Assembly: GCA_902729315.2 (NCBI GenBank)
Contig: LR746269.1
Span: 5,859,501 to 5,923,500, forward strand
Origin: Spirodela intermedia
Taxonomy: Eukaryota; Streptophyta; Magnoliopsida; Alismatales; Araceae
Length of the DNA stretch: 64,000 nt
Direction of reading: 5' to 3'
Shown: piece by piece, positions 46,706 to 60,146 of the stretch
How positions within the stretch are numbered: the first letter of the stretch is position 1
Layout: each line of letters opens with the position of its first letter
Translations under genes and position numbers: made by a program
Notes under the pieces: generated by a model
What the model was told of the DNA's origin: nothing
Databases searched by the model: none
The model's input: only the letters and a program-made list of their open reading frames with translations

Positions 46706-47347
46706 ATTTCAGGACGTGTTGACTTTTTCCCCTCGTATATTCCACACATTTTTTCCGTAATTTATGTATATCTTGATCCATATACTGAGAGGGCTTTGCC
46801 TTAGTTTGGGCATATCTCTCGCTTACCAGACTATTAATATCTTCATTTATTTTAATTATATTAATTAAGTAATTAAATAAAGCGATGAAGTTGACTCTCA
46901 CCTGAAGCGTGGGTATGTGCCCCGGCCATGCTTCACAAGGCTCAGACAGACTAGGATGAAGAGAACAGCCCGCCTTAAAAGGGGCTGAGTGAATTTGGGC
47001 CGGGCCAAATAACGCACGGTCTTGGCTCTGAGGTCCTAGTGGGCCCATTACGGACGGCCCTCGGTAGTCACCATCTCGGCCCATATAAGAAGGTCGTCTC
47101 CTCCTCCCACTCTGACGCAAGAGCACCACGACCGCTCGCCGGAGATCCGATCGGCTGAAGAGAGGCTGATCGCCGAAGAGGACCTCATCTGTCGTCGACC
47201 TTGAAGGATAAGTGTGGTACCTGTTCGGGGAGTCGATTGATTTCCACTGCCGGATGGAAGAGAAGTGGTAGCTGTGGGGAATCGTCTCGGAGAGGGGTGG
47301 GGAAGAGTGATTCCTCTCAGGGGCCTCACCGTCTGTCTCGTGCAGCT
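46706..47347. promoter_or_regulatory. Spacer and promoter of RAB5IF homologue
   Basis: Includes the YidD-like gene's 3' UTR. Site II words (TGGGCC, GGGCCA, GGGCCC, GGCCCA) cluster at 46996-47085, followed by ATATAA near 47085, about 260 bp upstream of the next ATG. Confidence 0.5.
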
Positions 47348-50300
47348 ATGGCAATCAAATCGGTCAAGTCGAGTCCCCAGCAGCCAAACGGCCACGTCCT
47401 TCCTTTCAAGTTTGCGAACTTGCTGGATCCGGAGGCTTCCTGGGACAAGGTATGAATGTCCGCCATCGAACGGAGCGATCTCTTTCTGTGGGGCATTCTA
47501 CTTTTTGGTTCTCTCTTGTGCGAATGGCGTTTTTATCCCCTGTGTGAGTGTTTTGTTCAGGATCAATTGGGGGACGCTCTGCACTGGATCCGGCAGGTTT
47601 TGGGTCTCGTGTGTGGATTGCTGTGGGGTGCCATCCCATTGGTGGGCGCCATATGGATAGTAGTGTAAGTTATGAACGTTGATTTGAGAGCAAGCCTTTT
47701 CTTCCCATCGTCCTCGACATTTTTCTTCGTGCGTAAATTTCGATCGCCGATCCACAAGGGCCGCCCCCGCGTCCTGCGGGGACACATTTCCTTACAGTCT
47801 ATTGAATACATGCAGCATGTTAATTCCAATGTAGAGACTTGATATGATTGATGTCTTCTTCAAGTTCTTTTTACACAGCGGATAAAATTTTTCCCTACTT
47901 TTTGGATTAGTGAATAGAAATTGAGATCCTGAATTGAATTTTTCCAGTACAAGGAAATAGGAGTCAACACTAGTGGATTGAAATCAGTTGGGAGCGCTTT
48001 TTTGTTACACACACCCACCTACAGTGGGGCGCCATTGAAGACACGTGCGGAGGATAAGCTTGTGACTGGTAACTAAGCCATTTTCTGATGGTAGAAGTGG
48101 GGAATAAAGATAGAAAGGAATATTCCTCGAGTTTTGATGTCCCTCTAAGAGAGTAAAATGATGGGGGATTGCAGACACGGATTATTTTTTATGTGAAGTC
48201 ACTGGTACAAATGGAAACTCCTCTGGATCTGGTAATTTCGTCCCATGTCTTATGGCATAGAGCAGAGCAAGGAAATCCTTCCGTTTTTCATTATCCAAAG
48301 GCTTTTCATTGGATGTAGCCATTACAACTCAACTTATATCGCTCAAGATAAATTTTTAGAGAAACTTGGTTACAGGTTTTTAACTAGTGACATTGTATTC
48401 AGCCGGACTCTTGTATCTAGTCAGAAACTTATGATCAATGTTCACATCATGGCGTATTTCTTATGAAATTAAAGCCTCATCAGTGAACAAAGTTTGTTTT
48501 CCTAATAGGCCAAAATTTCGTACGACTTTATCTTGCTTTTAAGATTTTCAATTCCATATTATCCATATTATCATCAACAGGGATCAGCTATTTTATTGGC
48601 TGATAATTTTTTTTCAAAAATGAAGAATAATATGATTGTTAGAACTTTGTGTGACACAGTTATTCCTGAAGAAAATGATGGGAAAGTTCTCTTGACATTT
48701 TCCTCGAAAGATATTTTACTATGATGAGAATCAGAGAGCCTGTGAAGTTGGAAAGGACGAGTTTTTTCTCGTAGCAAAAGTTTCAAAATTAAACCTTGTG
48801 TTCAGGTTAAACTGCATATCAGTTGCCAAATAGAATAAATCATTTGCTATGATCTGGGACAAAATCAGTGTATCAAACATGACCCTGGCCAATCACTATC
48901 ATGGAGATGACAAAGTCTTTGGATCGTGTTTTTCTTTTATTTTTGTTGCCTCATCTTGAAGCCTTTCGCATGATTAACTCCTTTTGAAGCTTTCTTCTTT
49001 TCCTAGTTTTTATTCTAATCAATATACTGGTGTCCACGGATCTTGTTTTGCAATTCAAGTTATACATTAGGCCTTCGACGTACATCTGGGATTTACTGGA
49101 ACATGTTAATGTTGTTTTCCAAACATCTTCCAGTCAAAAAAAACACATCAAGTGTTCCTCTGCTAGGGTCATTTGGTTTAAAGGATTGATGAACAATTCG
49201 TACACTTCTGCCGCCATATGACTAGCGATCAATGATTAAATATATTTCTCCCTTTCTCCCGGATTCTTCCGAATTGATGGCAATTTTCTCTTTCTTCATG
49301 TTCCCCTCTACGGTCCAATTCATCTTTCAATTATTTTTCATCGTTTTTCATTTTAATTGTAACAGGATCATAGGTGAACGAGATAGGTTCTGAATGGGTT
49401 TAGGAACTAAGTTCTGAATTTCGATTGAGAGTTTGTGTGTTGTTCAAGTAGTGGATACCTTGTACATTGCATTGGGTTCTAAGGAAATAGAAACAATTGC
49501 CTCTAGGTTCGACTGCCATTGAGTTCATCCACCACAGTCCCATCACCGTTGTCTTTCTAATGGTATGGACATTGCACAAGATAAAAAATAATGTTAGGGA
49601 CTTTGCCAGTGGTTTTACAGAAGAAACCAACCTCTACGTGGGCAATGTCCCTCTTTTTCTTGCATAATTTCAAAGGAACCGATGGTCTACTGAAAAAAGC
49701 ATCAAATTGGTAGGCGCGGAGACTCTACCCGACCCGCCAAGAACTGTTGCGTTTGACATTACCCACTATCTTGGTAAAGATCAAGCTCCCTTCCGGAACG
49801 AAAAAGTTTCTCCCTAGTAAATGTTTGCCATGATTGACCAAAAAGTTGGTGGGTGGACTGAGAAGCCACTCTTTGTAGCGGGAAATCCATTCCACTGATT
49901 CCGGATGGTGTGATGCTGATTAGCTGTTGGCCTATGGTCCTAGTTTATTCTGATTTGTGGGTCGTTGAAAGTATTTTTTTCATCAGAATGATGTGAGTAA
50001 TAATGATTAACCAGATGCAACAAAACCAAAAGTCATTTAGACACAGTTTAGTTTAGTAACAGATAAAGTTTAAATAATGCCAACATCATGCCTTAAGGGT
50101 TCAATTGTTTTCTTTTGGCAATCAGATTGTCTCAGACAGGTGTCACACAGATTGACGAGGAATAGGTTTTCTTTTGTTCCCTGTAGAAAAATATAGATTT
50201 ACATTTATGTGGTTCCACTCAACTAACGTTAGATTTGTAGAGAAGCATGGTTGATGAATGATGCTTTCATTTTATGCTATATGCCACTTTATTATATGAG

Positions 50301-51443
50301 TTGAAAAAATATAATATGCCTTTGAGCGGTACAGAACTTTCAATTTATATTCATTTTTCTAGGAGTTTCGACTTTGTACGAGTAAAATTACTGATCATTC
50401 TTGATATTTTATCTCTCAAGCTTCTCCTTTGCTATCATTATGCTTAAAACAAGGTTAAAGTCGTACTTTTATTCTGGGCTTTGCAAATTTTTCTGGGTGG
50501 CTAAGAACTTGGATTCTGTGTTATATACTGTTTTTCCTGCTTTTCAGTGATATAGAAAAAGAAAGTTTTTGTTTTCCAATCTCTAACTTTTTTGTGATCT
50601 ATTGCTTCGCAAGAACAAGAAAAAGCTTCATTAAAAAAAAAAAAAACGACAATTGGAGTTCAAAAAGTGGTAGCGGAGTTTTCATCTTTTATATACCGCT
50701 CTTGTTATTTTTTTTCGCATTATCTTATGAAGATACTTGCTTTACTCGTGAAAAAACTATTACAAACCATAAGTGATACTTGCATGGCGTAGGTTCCTTG
50801 CACTTTCTTCTGGTATCATTTATGGCTATTATGCGTACATCCTGAGGGTTGATGAAGAAGAATTCGGCGGCCATGGGGCACTACTTCAAGAGGGACTGTT
50901 TGCATCATTCACCCTTTTCCTGGTACTTTTCCCCCATTCCTCCTCAATCACCTTTTTGTTTACTGATATATTCTATTTCCCAATGATCCCTACAAAGTAT
51001 AAATCCATGATTTTCTGCGAAGGGTTGACTTTAGTCCCCTATATATGCATATATAAGTGAATTGATTGATTTAGATCCACATACATGCCACGAAATTGGT
51101 GGGGTCAATCTGTGCAAAATTCAATGCAAAGTTCCCAGATTTTAGACCGATTCACAGTGAATCGGCCGAGAATCAGCTGGTCCAAGGTCAGTAAATACTG
51201 GGCTAAAGACCCAGTATTTGATTGGCCGGCCTCGGATTGATCCAATCAGGCCAACTGAATCCAGATAGGGAAAGGATCAGGCCGTGGGAAATCCCGCCTC
51301 CACCTGTGCGATCTTTTCTGTGAAATTTTTGGTCAACAGATAAGTGTAGGATAAGCATCTATATTCTCCCAGACGATGAATGTCTTTCTTCTTGTTTGGT
51401 GCAGCTGTTGTGGATTCTTGGCTATAGCCTTGCTCACTTTTAG
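47348..51443 (+). CDS. RAB5-interacting factor (RAB5IF/OPTI, C20orf24) homologue
   Basis: Four exons (47348-47449, 47561-47664, 50793-50922, 51405-51443) total 375 nt for 124 residues. The protein has the Rab5ip family layout: a short polar N-terminus, FANLLDPEASWDKDQLGDALHWIRQ, and three hydrophobic segments (VLGLVCGLLWGAIPLVGAIWIVV, FLALSSGIIYGYYAYIL, LFASFTLFLLLWILGYSL), with the loop RVDEEEFGGHGALLQEG between the last two. Human RAB5IF/OPTI partners TMCO1 in an ER membrane-protein insertase complex and was also linked to respirasomes. The plant protein is a small ER or organelle membrane protein by analogy; its role is untested as far as I know. A 3128-nt second intron fills most of the locus and is AT-rich with no gene inside. 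The short last exon encodes only 12 residues. Confidence 0.9.
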
Positions 51444-52453
51444 GTCACTCGCTCTGCCCGCCTCCGTCAAGAATCTGCACGCCTCCGTCTCTCTCTCTCT
51501 CTCTCTCTCTCTAAAACATTCTGTAGAAAATGCACACTTTTTTATGGGTGTGTTCTAATGTAGAATCTTTCCGCACTTCTGATTAGAAATTCTGCACATG
51601 TTTGTGGCCCTCTAGGTAGAACTCGGGTTGTTCTAATAACATGAAATGCCATTGTTGCTGTTATCTATGGGACATTTTTAAAGTTGACTTTTTCTTCGCC
51701 CCTCGTTCAAGTCGTACTGTAATGAGCTGGTCCTCTCCAAAGGCAGATTTTTTTTCCTCCGCGCGTTGACCGTTTCTGGCATTCGCGGGCTTTTAAAAAT
51801 AAAATAAAATAAAATATTCGTGGTTCTTGAAGTAGAGCTTTTTTTTACATATATATAATGTGCAAAATGTGCAGTCCCTTGTAGATTCCATACTATATAT
51901 ATCATTCTGGTCATCGTCAACTGGGCGGCGGCTAGTGAGCCGCCTTCCAGCTGCTTCACCCCCTCCCCCTGGGTCCTCCCCACCACATGGAGTGAAAATG
52001 TCAACTCGCTGTCCGTTAAGTAAGAATCAACCTATAATGAAGGTAGATAGCGTCAGCTCCAGGATCTGGGGCCTCAATTCTTCTGCTTGGAAACCCATCT
52101 CAGCTCTTATGTCCTCCCTCCTACACAAGGGTCGTTGACACATCAAGGTCAACATCACGGAGTCAGCCGCCCAACTTCCCTACTTGTACATCGGGGGCAT
52201 ACAAATAATTAAATAAAGGAATATATATATATATATACTCAGAAAGGGATAATCAAGCAGGCACAAACAGGGGTGGTCACCGTCTCAATGAAACTGTACA
52301 ACAGTCGATGAACAGAAGACGGCGGGCTCGTGTGCCCAGTGGAATCGTCGTCTCGTCGTCTTCCTCTTCGTCCTTCCCTTGACAGCAGATGGGCACTTAC
52401 GAGCTCAAAAATTTACAGCTCCCTCCGAAAAAGCGGGGGGGGGGGGGGGTTTC
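51444..52453. other. Convergent spacer RAB5IF homologue / RLCK
   Basis: No gene seen. A (CT)n at 51486-51512, AAAAT repeats at about 51798-51816, a TA tract near 52222-52238 and a G run at 52435-52450 that abuts the kinase stop codon. Confidence 0.55.
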
Positions 52454-54491
52454 CTAGGCGCGTAAAGGGGAAGCGGAGGGGCGGGGGTAAGCGACGGCCA
52501 TCCCATTCACAGCCCTGCCGGAGTACCTGTACCCCTGGACGGCGCCGCCGCCGCCCATGCCGGCGACGGCCCGCGGGGCCCTAGCGGCGGCGGCGGCGGC
52601 AGAGGAGACGTCCTTGACGGCGGCGTCTTGGAGGGCTTGCAGAGTGGAGACAACCTCCTGCATGTTGGGGCGGCACCTGGCCTCTGTGGAGAGGCAGCGG
52701 TGTGCCATGGCAGCGGCCCTGTGCGCCGCCGCTACGGAGTACTGGCCTTCCAGGCGGGCGTCGAAGATGCGGAGGGCCTTGCGTTTGTTGGCGAGGTAGG
52801 GCCTCGCCCACTCCACCAGGCTGTGCTCGCCGGAGGGCCGGTTCTTGTCCACCGCTCGCCGCCCCGTCAGCATCTCCAACAGCACCACCCCGAAGCTGTA
52901 CACGTCGCTCTTCGCCGTCAAATGACCTTCGCCCACAGCAGCAGCAACGAGAATCAGGTCAACCCTCCGACCATACAATCCGAAGAAGGAGAAGAAGAGG
53001 GACTCACCGGTGGCCAGATACTCGGGGGCCGCGTATCCGTAGGTGCCCATGACTCGCGTGGAGACGTGGCTCTTGTTCCCCGTGGGGCCGTCCTTGGCCA
53101 GACCAAAGTCCGAGAGCTTGGCATTGTAGTTCTGCAACTCCGCGAAGAGAAAGAAGTCTCAGAAGGGAGCGGAGACGACGAAGGGGTCGAGGGAGAGGAA
53201 GAGAGAGGAGGGTCATCTCCCTACTCACCGAATCGAGAAGGACGTTAGAGGTCTTGAAGTCCCGGTAGATGACCTTGGTCTGAGCGCCGTGGAGGAAGGC
53301 CAGCCCCTTGGCAGCGCCGAGGGCGACTCTCATCCTCAGGTTCCATGACAGCGGCTGGAAGTAGGAGCCCCCTGCAAGCGACGACAATGGAGGGGCAGCT
53401 GAGAATCCCATGTCAGGTGGAAGACGAAGGTGAAAGGCGGGAAGGGGTGGCGCGTACTCCTGAAGAGATGGTTCTCCAAGCTCCCCCGCGGCATGAACTC
53501 GTAGACCAGCAGCCGATGCTCATCCTCGAGGCAGTATCCGATTAGTTTCACGAGGTTAGGGTGGTAGAACCGCCCGAGGTAGTCGATCTCCGCCTGAGAA
53601 TCGAAGGAATCCCATGTCAGAAGACAGAGAGAGAGGGGGGAGGTGAGGGGATCAAACGGCGATTGCTGAAGCTCTAAATCTGCGGAAAAAAAATTGTTAT
53701 CGGAGAATTCCCGGACGATCTTCAGCCAGGGGAGTCTGAATTTTGGAGTCCAATGGGGGATGGAATCTGGGCGAATGGAGAGGAGGCTCACCAGCCACTC
53801 CTTGTGGCCTTGGAAACCCTCCTGGTTGAGCTTCTTCACCGCGATGACGATGCCGGTCCCGGGCTTGGCGGCGGTGAACGAGTTCTCGTCTATCCATCCC
53901 TTGAAGACGCAGCCGAAGCCGCCCTCGCCCAGCACGCTGTCAGGGCGGAAGTTCCGCGTCGCGCTCCTCAGATCGCTGAATGTGAAGCTCTTCAGGTTGG
54001 GAGACTGGAGGATCTCCCCCTCGCTCCGGGGTGTCGGGGGAACCGAGACGGAGGAACCCATGCTGCCGGAAACGCTCGGACAGTGGGAATTCGGACCTGC
54101 GAGATCCACACATGGTGTCATCCAATCCGTTGCAGGGGGGAGAAAAAAGGAGAATCGATGATGACCCCTTATGTGATCATCGAAGGAAGAAGAAGAAGAA
54201 GAGCGGGGAAGCAATGCCTCAAGAGCTGGCGATTTAGATCGAAGCAGGAGGGGCTACGTCTCCTGCTAAATCCAAATTATTCGGAAGAAATCGCACAGAA
54301 GACTGGACCGGGATCTGAATCACTCGGTCGACAAGGAAAAAAACGAAGGGAAACAAAATCCGCCGATGCGTGGGGAAGGAGGAATCGAATAATAATTCTG
54401 CTCACAGTGGATGCCATTGGTGCTCACCTGAGGGAGAAACGCTGTGGAAAGGGCTCTCCGCCTTGATCCTCGCCACGAAACAGTTCCCCAT
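52454..54491 (-). CDS. Receptor-like cytoplasmic kinase VII (PBL/APK type)
   Basis: Six exons (54491-54428, 54096-53792, 53593-53458, 53371-53229, 53131-53008, 52926-52454) total 1245 nt for 414 residues. Exon 1 encodes MGNCF, an N-myristoylation plus palmitoylation signal for plasma-membrane anchoring. The kinase domain begins after the [25 protein letters not shown] block. Glycine loop at 78-83, catalytic Lys109, YRDFKTSN with catalytic Asp206, DFG at 224-226, and activation-loop [17 protein letters not shown] are all intact, so it should be an active Ser/Thr kinase. The layout matches APK1/APK2 and PBS1-like kinases, which relay signals from receptor kinases in immunity and growth. The C-terminal tail is Ala/Gly-rich and variable. 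The kinase domain alone appears open from 54214, but that read-through lacks the myristoylated exon. Confidence 0.94.
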
Positions 54492-56299
54492 GGTACAAAG
54501 CCCCAAGGCAACTCAGTGACAGCCAACGATCCCGTCGTCCTCCCCCACAAACCTGAAGATCCAAGTGCAAGCAAGCAAGCAAACAAGCGGGAGGCAGAGT
54601 TGGCGGCGGAATCCGCCGGAAGATCGCCGGATCTGCGACCTAATGCTCCCCTTCCCACGCGGCAAGAGACCAACGCAGCTGCCGTCCTAACCCCCCTTTG
54701 AATTGCTCCCAGCAAGGATCGACAAAAAGACAAAACAACCGTCCACTCTGCGCAGATCGCGATGTGGAATGATTCTCCGACGGCCCCAACCGGACGAGAT
54801 GGCCCCCGCTCGATCAAAACCCGGTGTCGGGCGTTCGAGCTCCCCGACTTTGACGACCTCCGGCAGATTCCCAGACGCCACCCTCTCCGACGAGAACCAG
54901 GGAAGGAACAGCAAAAAAGAGAGATGCGCGAGAAAGTTGGAAGCACCGAAGCCCCCCTCCCTCTTCAGCTCCTCGGGCCACACTATCCCCGCCTCCCCCA
55001 CCTCTGTATGTAGTAGCTGTGTGCAATCTATCTGGAAAGGGTGGAGGAGGACGGAGAGAAAGAGGTGGAAACGGGAGGAGGTTGAGACCGGCATTAATGG
55101 CGGCTGGCGATGGTCCCCAGAGCCCTGTCGCTGTCCCCGCGCCGAGCTTATCGTCCTCTCCCGCTGCCGCCGTCCCCCCTTTTTTAATTTCTGGATTTCT
55201 CCACCATCGCCCTCGACGCTTTCGGCGCGGCCCCCCCTCTTCCGAGCCACCTCGAACCAGGCCAGGAGGGAGACGAGCCCCTCGAACTATTGTTCGTATG
55301 CATTTCATCCCTTGCAACTCTGAATATTGCTTTTATGCCACTAACTGAGGCTGGCCCACGTGGCCGGCTCACGGCCTCTGTTCCCGAATCGTGTCCGGAA
55401 AGCTAGGGCACGATGAGCGCCTAATGTCTCCACGTCAGGTCATCCCCAGAAAATTTCACTCTAACCCTCTCTGTGTTTGAGGATTTTATTTCTGCACAGA
55501 TCCCTAGCTTTCATAATTATTTTCTCAAAATTGCACGGATGAAATAAGGAAATATCGTGTGTATGCATCTCTGTGCGTGTGTGCTCGCGCCACGTGTCGG
55601 GAGCTTGCCTTGCTAGACGGCGGTGAATTGATTCTAACCATCGAAAAGGTGGCGTTCCCTCCCATTTGATTTTGACCCTCGTCCAAGTTGGCTCATTTAA
55701 CGCCTGGCGGCAGTCGACGCTGACGGCCTGGATCGCGTGGACCTCCTCTCCGCCATGTCTAGCAAGTCAAAGGGCAGATGGATGGGGCGACCCCAAGGCC
55801 CGCCTCCCACCACTGACCGGCGTGTGAACGGGCGGACAATCTGCGCGCGCCACCCGGCGGCCGGCGAGCCATGGACGGAACTGGTGGTGCGGCTCGATTG
55901 CGAGCTTGGAGACCCCGTGACTTACCCCTTTTTGTTTCTTTCCTCGCCTTCCCCGAACCCTCTGCGCTTCCACATGTGTGGTGTTGTCTGCTGTTATTGT
56001 ACACGTGAAGAGAGAGAGAGAGAGAGAGGGTAAGGAGAGATCTCATGATGGTCAGTTTTCTTCCTTCTTTTGAATTGTTTGACCTACACGTGAGGAGAGA
56101 GGAGGAGGCCGTGCCGACCTCGGAATGGGCCCAAGTGGCGCTTTCAATGCATGGTTTGGCCTGTGAGATGTGGCGGCTTTTGCCCCAATCTTGGATTTTC
56201 ACGGTTACCCCGGAATCGGATTTGAAGGAAGAAAAACAAGCCTCTTCGTCAACGGTTTGACGGTCGTCTCTAGTTCTTCGCGTAGGCATTCAAAAAAAT
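54492..56299. other. RLCK promoter and spacer
   Basis: Holds the kinase gene's leader and promoter. Open frames of up to 200 codons on both strands at 54,690-55,320 are GC-rich and overlap one another without family features. A GA array is at 56008-56027. No gene supported. Confidence 0.5.
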
Positions 56300-58740
56300 C
56301 TGAAGGTCGAACCTAACACATTGCTGACTGCGCGAGTCTTCAAAACCCGGATTTTTATATCGGATTATACTCGGCACAGATGATTACCATGACCCGGCAA
56401 ACAACGATTAAGTCAATAATAGATACCCGCGTCAACCCTGCGAGTGCAAAAAACTTCCTCAAAGTCAACCCAGCAACTTCTACTCATATTTTTTTATCCA
56501 TGGATCGGCTGTTGCCTGCGATTCTCACCGCTCGTAGAGGCATGGGACTGCTAGTAATTGAATAGGCTACCGGAGCAGGTGGGCGGGGAAAAGGCATGAC
56601 GTCGTCTGACGGAGCTCTATGTTCGGCCTGTTTTGTCTTCTTTGGTAGGACTGGATAAGGGCCAACGCTGGCGACTTCCGCAGACGCGTTCACACTGGAA
56701 TCGAACCGGCATGTGGACTTCGAGGACAGGGAGACACGAGCTGCCACCTGTTACCCCCAACCTCCACCAGGTATAAATTCCCCGGCGAGTCCGTCGAAGC
56801 GAGTTTCCCCTCTGCACGAGAAATTGACCGAATTAATCAATGACCACCTAAATTCTCTGCTAGGAGAGTAATTAACGTAAAAGCATTGATTACCAGAAAA
56901 GTTTACGATAAACAATAATTATCGGCTTTGGCCACTAAATGATCATAATTGTCAACCCAGACTGACATTGATTTTTTCATAGAAAACTGTATAGCTTTAA
57001 AAAGGTGGCGATGAAGATGACACCTTTGTGACGCCGACCATGGTGACGATTCGTTATGCTCCGCATCTAGCGGTAATGATTTGACCAGAGTATCTGATAG
57101 ACGGTGACGCCACAAGCGTTCGATGTTATGCCAGAGGCAATCACAGAGTAATAATCACTGTCACGCGAGAAACCGAATTTCTTGGATGTTGATGCTCTGG
57201 TAAATGAGAACTCCGCCGAGAAAAGGAAATATTTAATGGTATATCCAGATCTTCTGTGCCAATTGTTCTTCGGCAACTTGCAGAAGATTAGCCGGCGGAT
57301 CCAAATGTATCCACTGAATGAGACAGTCCAATGGAACTCGCGGGGAAAACCTGCAGCAGCAACGGCTCGTATGATGGAACCTGGCTGCCTGTGCTCGACA
57401 GCCTCATTAACGAAAGCAAAAATGTCTTCTATCCAAGAGAAAGAGAGAGAGAGCGGGGGGGCGGGGGGAAGAGGATATGAAGATCAGTCGCCGACAGAGT
57501 AAGAACTTCGGAAATATTAACCTAGTGAGGAGAAAATCCCGAGCAGTGTCCCACCGGCATTAATGATGAGAAAAAAACTCCATAGGAAAAGATATCAAAA
57601 TGGGCATCCGATGCGTGAGATGTTTACGAAACTTCGTCGTTAATCAAAAAAGCGGATCCTGAAACCCTTTCGTCTGGCAAACGTATGGTACGAACTATCA
57701 TACACTAAAACTAAAAACATGCAAATCGAAAGAGAAATAGAAGAAGCAGCCCTGCAAGTCAGAAACTGTTCTGTGGCCTGATGCGGAAATTATGGATGAT
57801 GAAGCACGCACTCTTCCCCCTCTGCGCCTCCTCTGTTGCTAATCCTCCGCCGGCGTTAAGAAGGTCTATGATTATTTATGGCGAATCATACAGATCTAAA
57901 CGTCGAGATCATGCCGGTACATCGATCATCAAGTTTAACGGACCTCCAATTAGGCTAAATGATGATCATGTTGGAGATGATATAATAAAAGGGCAAGTTA
58001 CGGAAGGCCAAATGAAGCTCACGCCGATGGTGATGTATAAAATCCACATCTGTCAATACGCTCGTCCACTGTTTGATCTGCAAAGCCGCTGCGAACGAGC
58101 CGTCAGACTTCACCAATACACTCTTCGTATGTCTATGATTGACAGTTTAATGTGGCATCTGAATGGTGAATAGACGAAACAAGAAATACAGAAAAGCGAT
58201 GTAAACTTTTTCTTATCCACAATCGACTGATCCGGAAACGACATAGATGCCTAACCGCAACGAGAAATGGTTCAAGCGATCTGCCAAACTCCAAGGATCC
58301 CGGACGTTCCCGATCAAGAGAGAGGAGGCAACGTAGACGGAGTGAGAGATGGATTCTCAGAGAGGAAGAGGAAGAGGAGAGATCCTCACACGTTCTAGTT
58401 GCTGCCACCAAGTAATGTCGTGGCGATCGTCCATCTTCTCCACCGACTAGACGACATCGGAGATCGACATAGTGGGAGAACTCGTTTTCTCGTGAAGACG
58501 AGGCCGGGCAGCCGCATCGGAGAAGTGGAGCCCCTCCGTGTGAGGACAAAATTTCCCTGAACAGACAACCGTCGGGGCCACTGCCTTCCGTCCATTGGTA
58601 TATTGACGGTGGCGATGGGCCGAGCCGCCCAGACCGGCGGTTCCCAAATATTCGGTGGGGTCCACAAAAAACAGCTAACCCTCAAGGTCCGGCCCGTTCC
58701 GAAACCTGCCTAAATGGGCCGACGACTGGACCCACTCCAG
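56300..58740. other. Unresolved region, possible small-exon gene on minus strand
   Basis: Several minus-strand segments have coding-like composition and splice-like borders but I cannot link them. Near 57430-57260 a pyrimidine tract and AG precede an open stretch read in more than one frame; one reading ends LQVAEEQLAQKIWIYH followed by a stop. Another open segment is near 58130-57960. None matches a family I know, and three frames being open together argues for chance. Treat as unannotated. Confidence 0.2.
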
Positions 58741-59908
58741 TTTGGGCCCAGAGAGAGAGAGAGAGAGAGGGACTTAAGTTCCGTAAATTAAATCTTAAAG
58801 ATAACGAAATATATATAGATATTAAATAGGACAAAATGATAAAATATATATATACCCTCTCTCTCTCTCTCTCGCCTGGAAGAAGCTAAGATTCCCGTTG
58901 CCACTTGGGGGCTTCCCCTCACCGCCCGCGCCGCCGCCCCGTCAAATCATTTCTAATATTTACGGAAGCACCGCCGGAGACGGCGGGATCCATCCCGCCG
59001 GCCGGGCGGCCGGAGGCGCCGGGTACCACTGACGCGCTTTTGTCGTACTCTCTCTCCCTCGCTCCCTCGCTCCCTCGCTCCCTCTCCCTCCCTACGTCTC
59101 TCTGTCTTGCCGGGGGCCGTGCAGGGCCTCTGCCGCCGCCGCAGCACCGACAGCGACGTCTCGGGCCGCTGACACCTGCGGGCGGTGGGCGCGCGGCCGG
59201 CCGCGTGGCTGGGGAGAGGACGGCGGTGAGATGGTCCACGTCCAGAGGCACGCCGCAAAATGCGGACTCCAGTCGGCGCCAGCGAGACCTCTGGCGGTGA
59301 GCCTCACCTACCGGTGTCCCGATCTCCCGCAGTTTGTCGTTTAGGAAGCGGGCAAGGGGGCGGGAATCGCCGCACGTCCCATCGAGCCAATTTACCGAAA
59401 TGACGTGTCGGGTCCGAGCCAGCAGCGGCGGCTTGGCCGCCGGGGCCTCTGGGCTGGTCTGGTCTGGTCTAGTCAGGGATCTGGAGAGGAGGTTACGTGC
59501 GGCACGACAATTAAACGGCCTGCAGAGCCGCGTGCGGCAACTGTTCCGCTGATGGCGATCGAGGGAGAAGGGAGGGGGGGATTCGCCGCCGGTGGACCAC
59601 CGCCACTGCGACGCCCGCCGGGGGGTATTTGTCGTCGGCTAGTCGCTCTCCCCGCTCCTCTCTGCGGACGCTTCTTCCCTTTCTTTCCCTCTGCTGCAAG
59701 TGAGGCAGGCAGGCAGACAGACAGGCGGTGGGGGAGGCGACGGGAGGAGGAGGAGGGAGATCCAGGCTGCTGCTGCTACTGCTGACGGCATCACATTCTC
59801 TCTGACGCTACCGTCGCGGGCTGGCCCTCACCATCGCCACCGCCACCACAACCTCCGGCCCTTTCCTGTCGGCTCTCTCTCCCTCACCGCGTGCCCCCTT
59901 TTTCCGCC

Positions 59909-59950
<42 letters not shown>

Positions 59951-60145
59951 TCTTTCACCCATTTTATAACTTTAAATAACTGCGAGGGGACCTCTCCTCC
60001 ATTCTTCGCCATCACTCCTTCATCTGGCTCTCTCTCTCTCTTTTTCTCGCTCTCCGTTGCGGCATTGCTTTCTCGATTTGGAAGTTTTGGGGAGAGGAGA
60101 CCAATGACGAGGAGGGGAAGGTCGAGGATGCAGCGCTGACGACGA
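58741..60145. promoter_or_regulatory. Promoter and 5' leader of AS1-type gene
   Basis: GA and CT arrays at 58751-58768, 58856-58873 and 59912-59947, TA-rich sequence at about 58810-58850 and a GC-rich block at 58,920-59,850. The pyrimidine-rich section 59,860-60,140 is probably transcribed leader. No separate gene found. Confidence 0.45.
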
Positions 60146-60146
60146 T

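Noticed and set aside
54687-55323. Overlapping 167-206 codon frames on both strands upstream of the RLCK
   Set aside because: Three mutually overlapping frames, all Pro/Arg/Gly-rich, lie in the kinase promoter and leader; none resembles a protein family.
56690-56710. TTCGATTCC word on the minus strand suggesting a tRNA T-arm
   Set aside because: The flanking bases do not pair as a T-stem, and no anticodon arm or acceptor stem is present.
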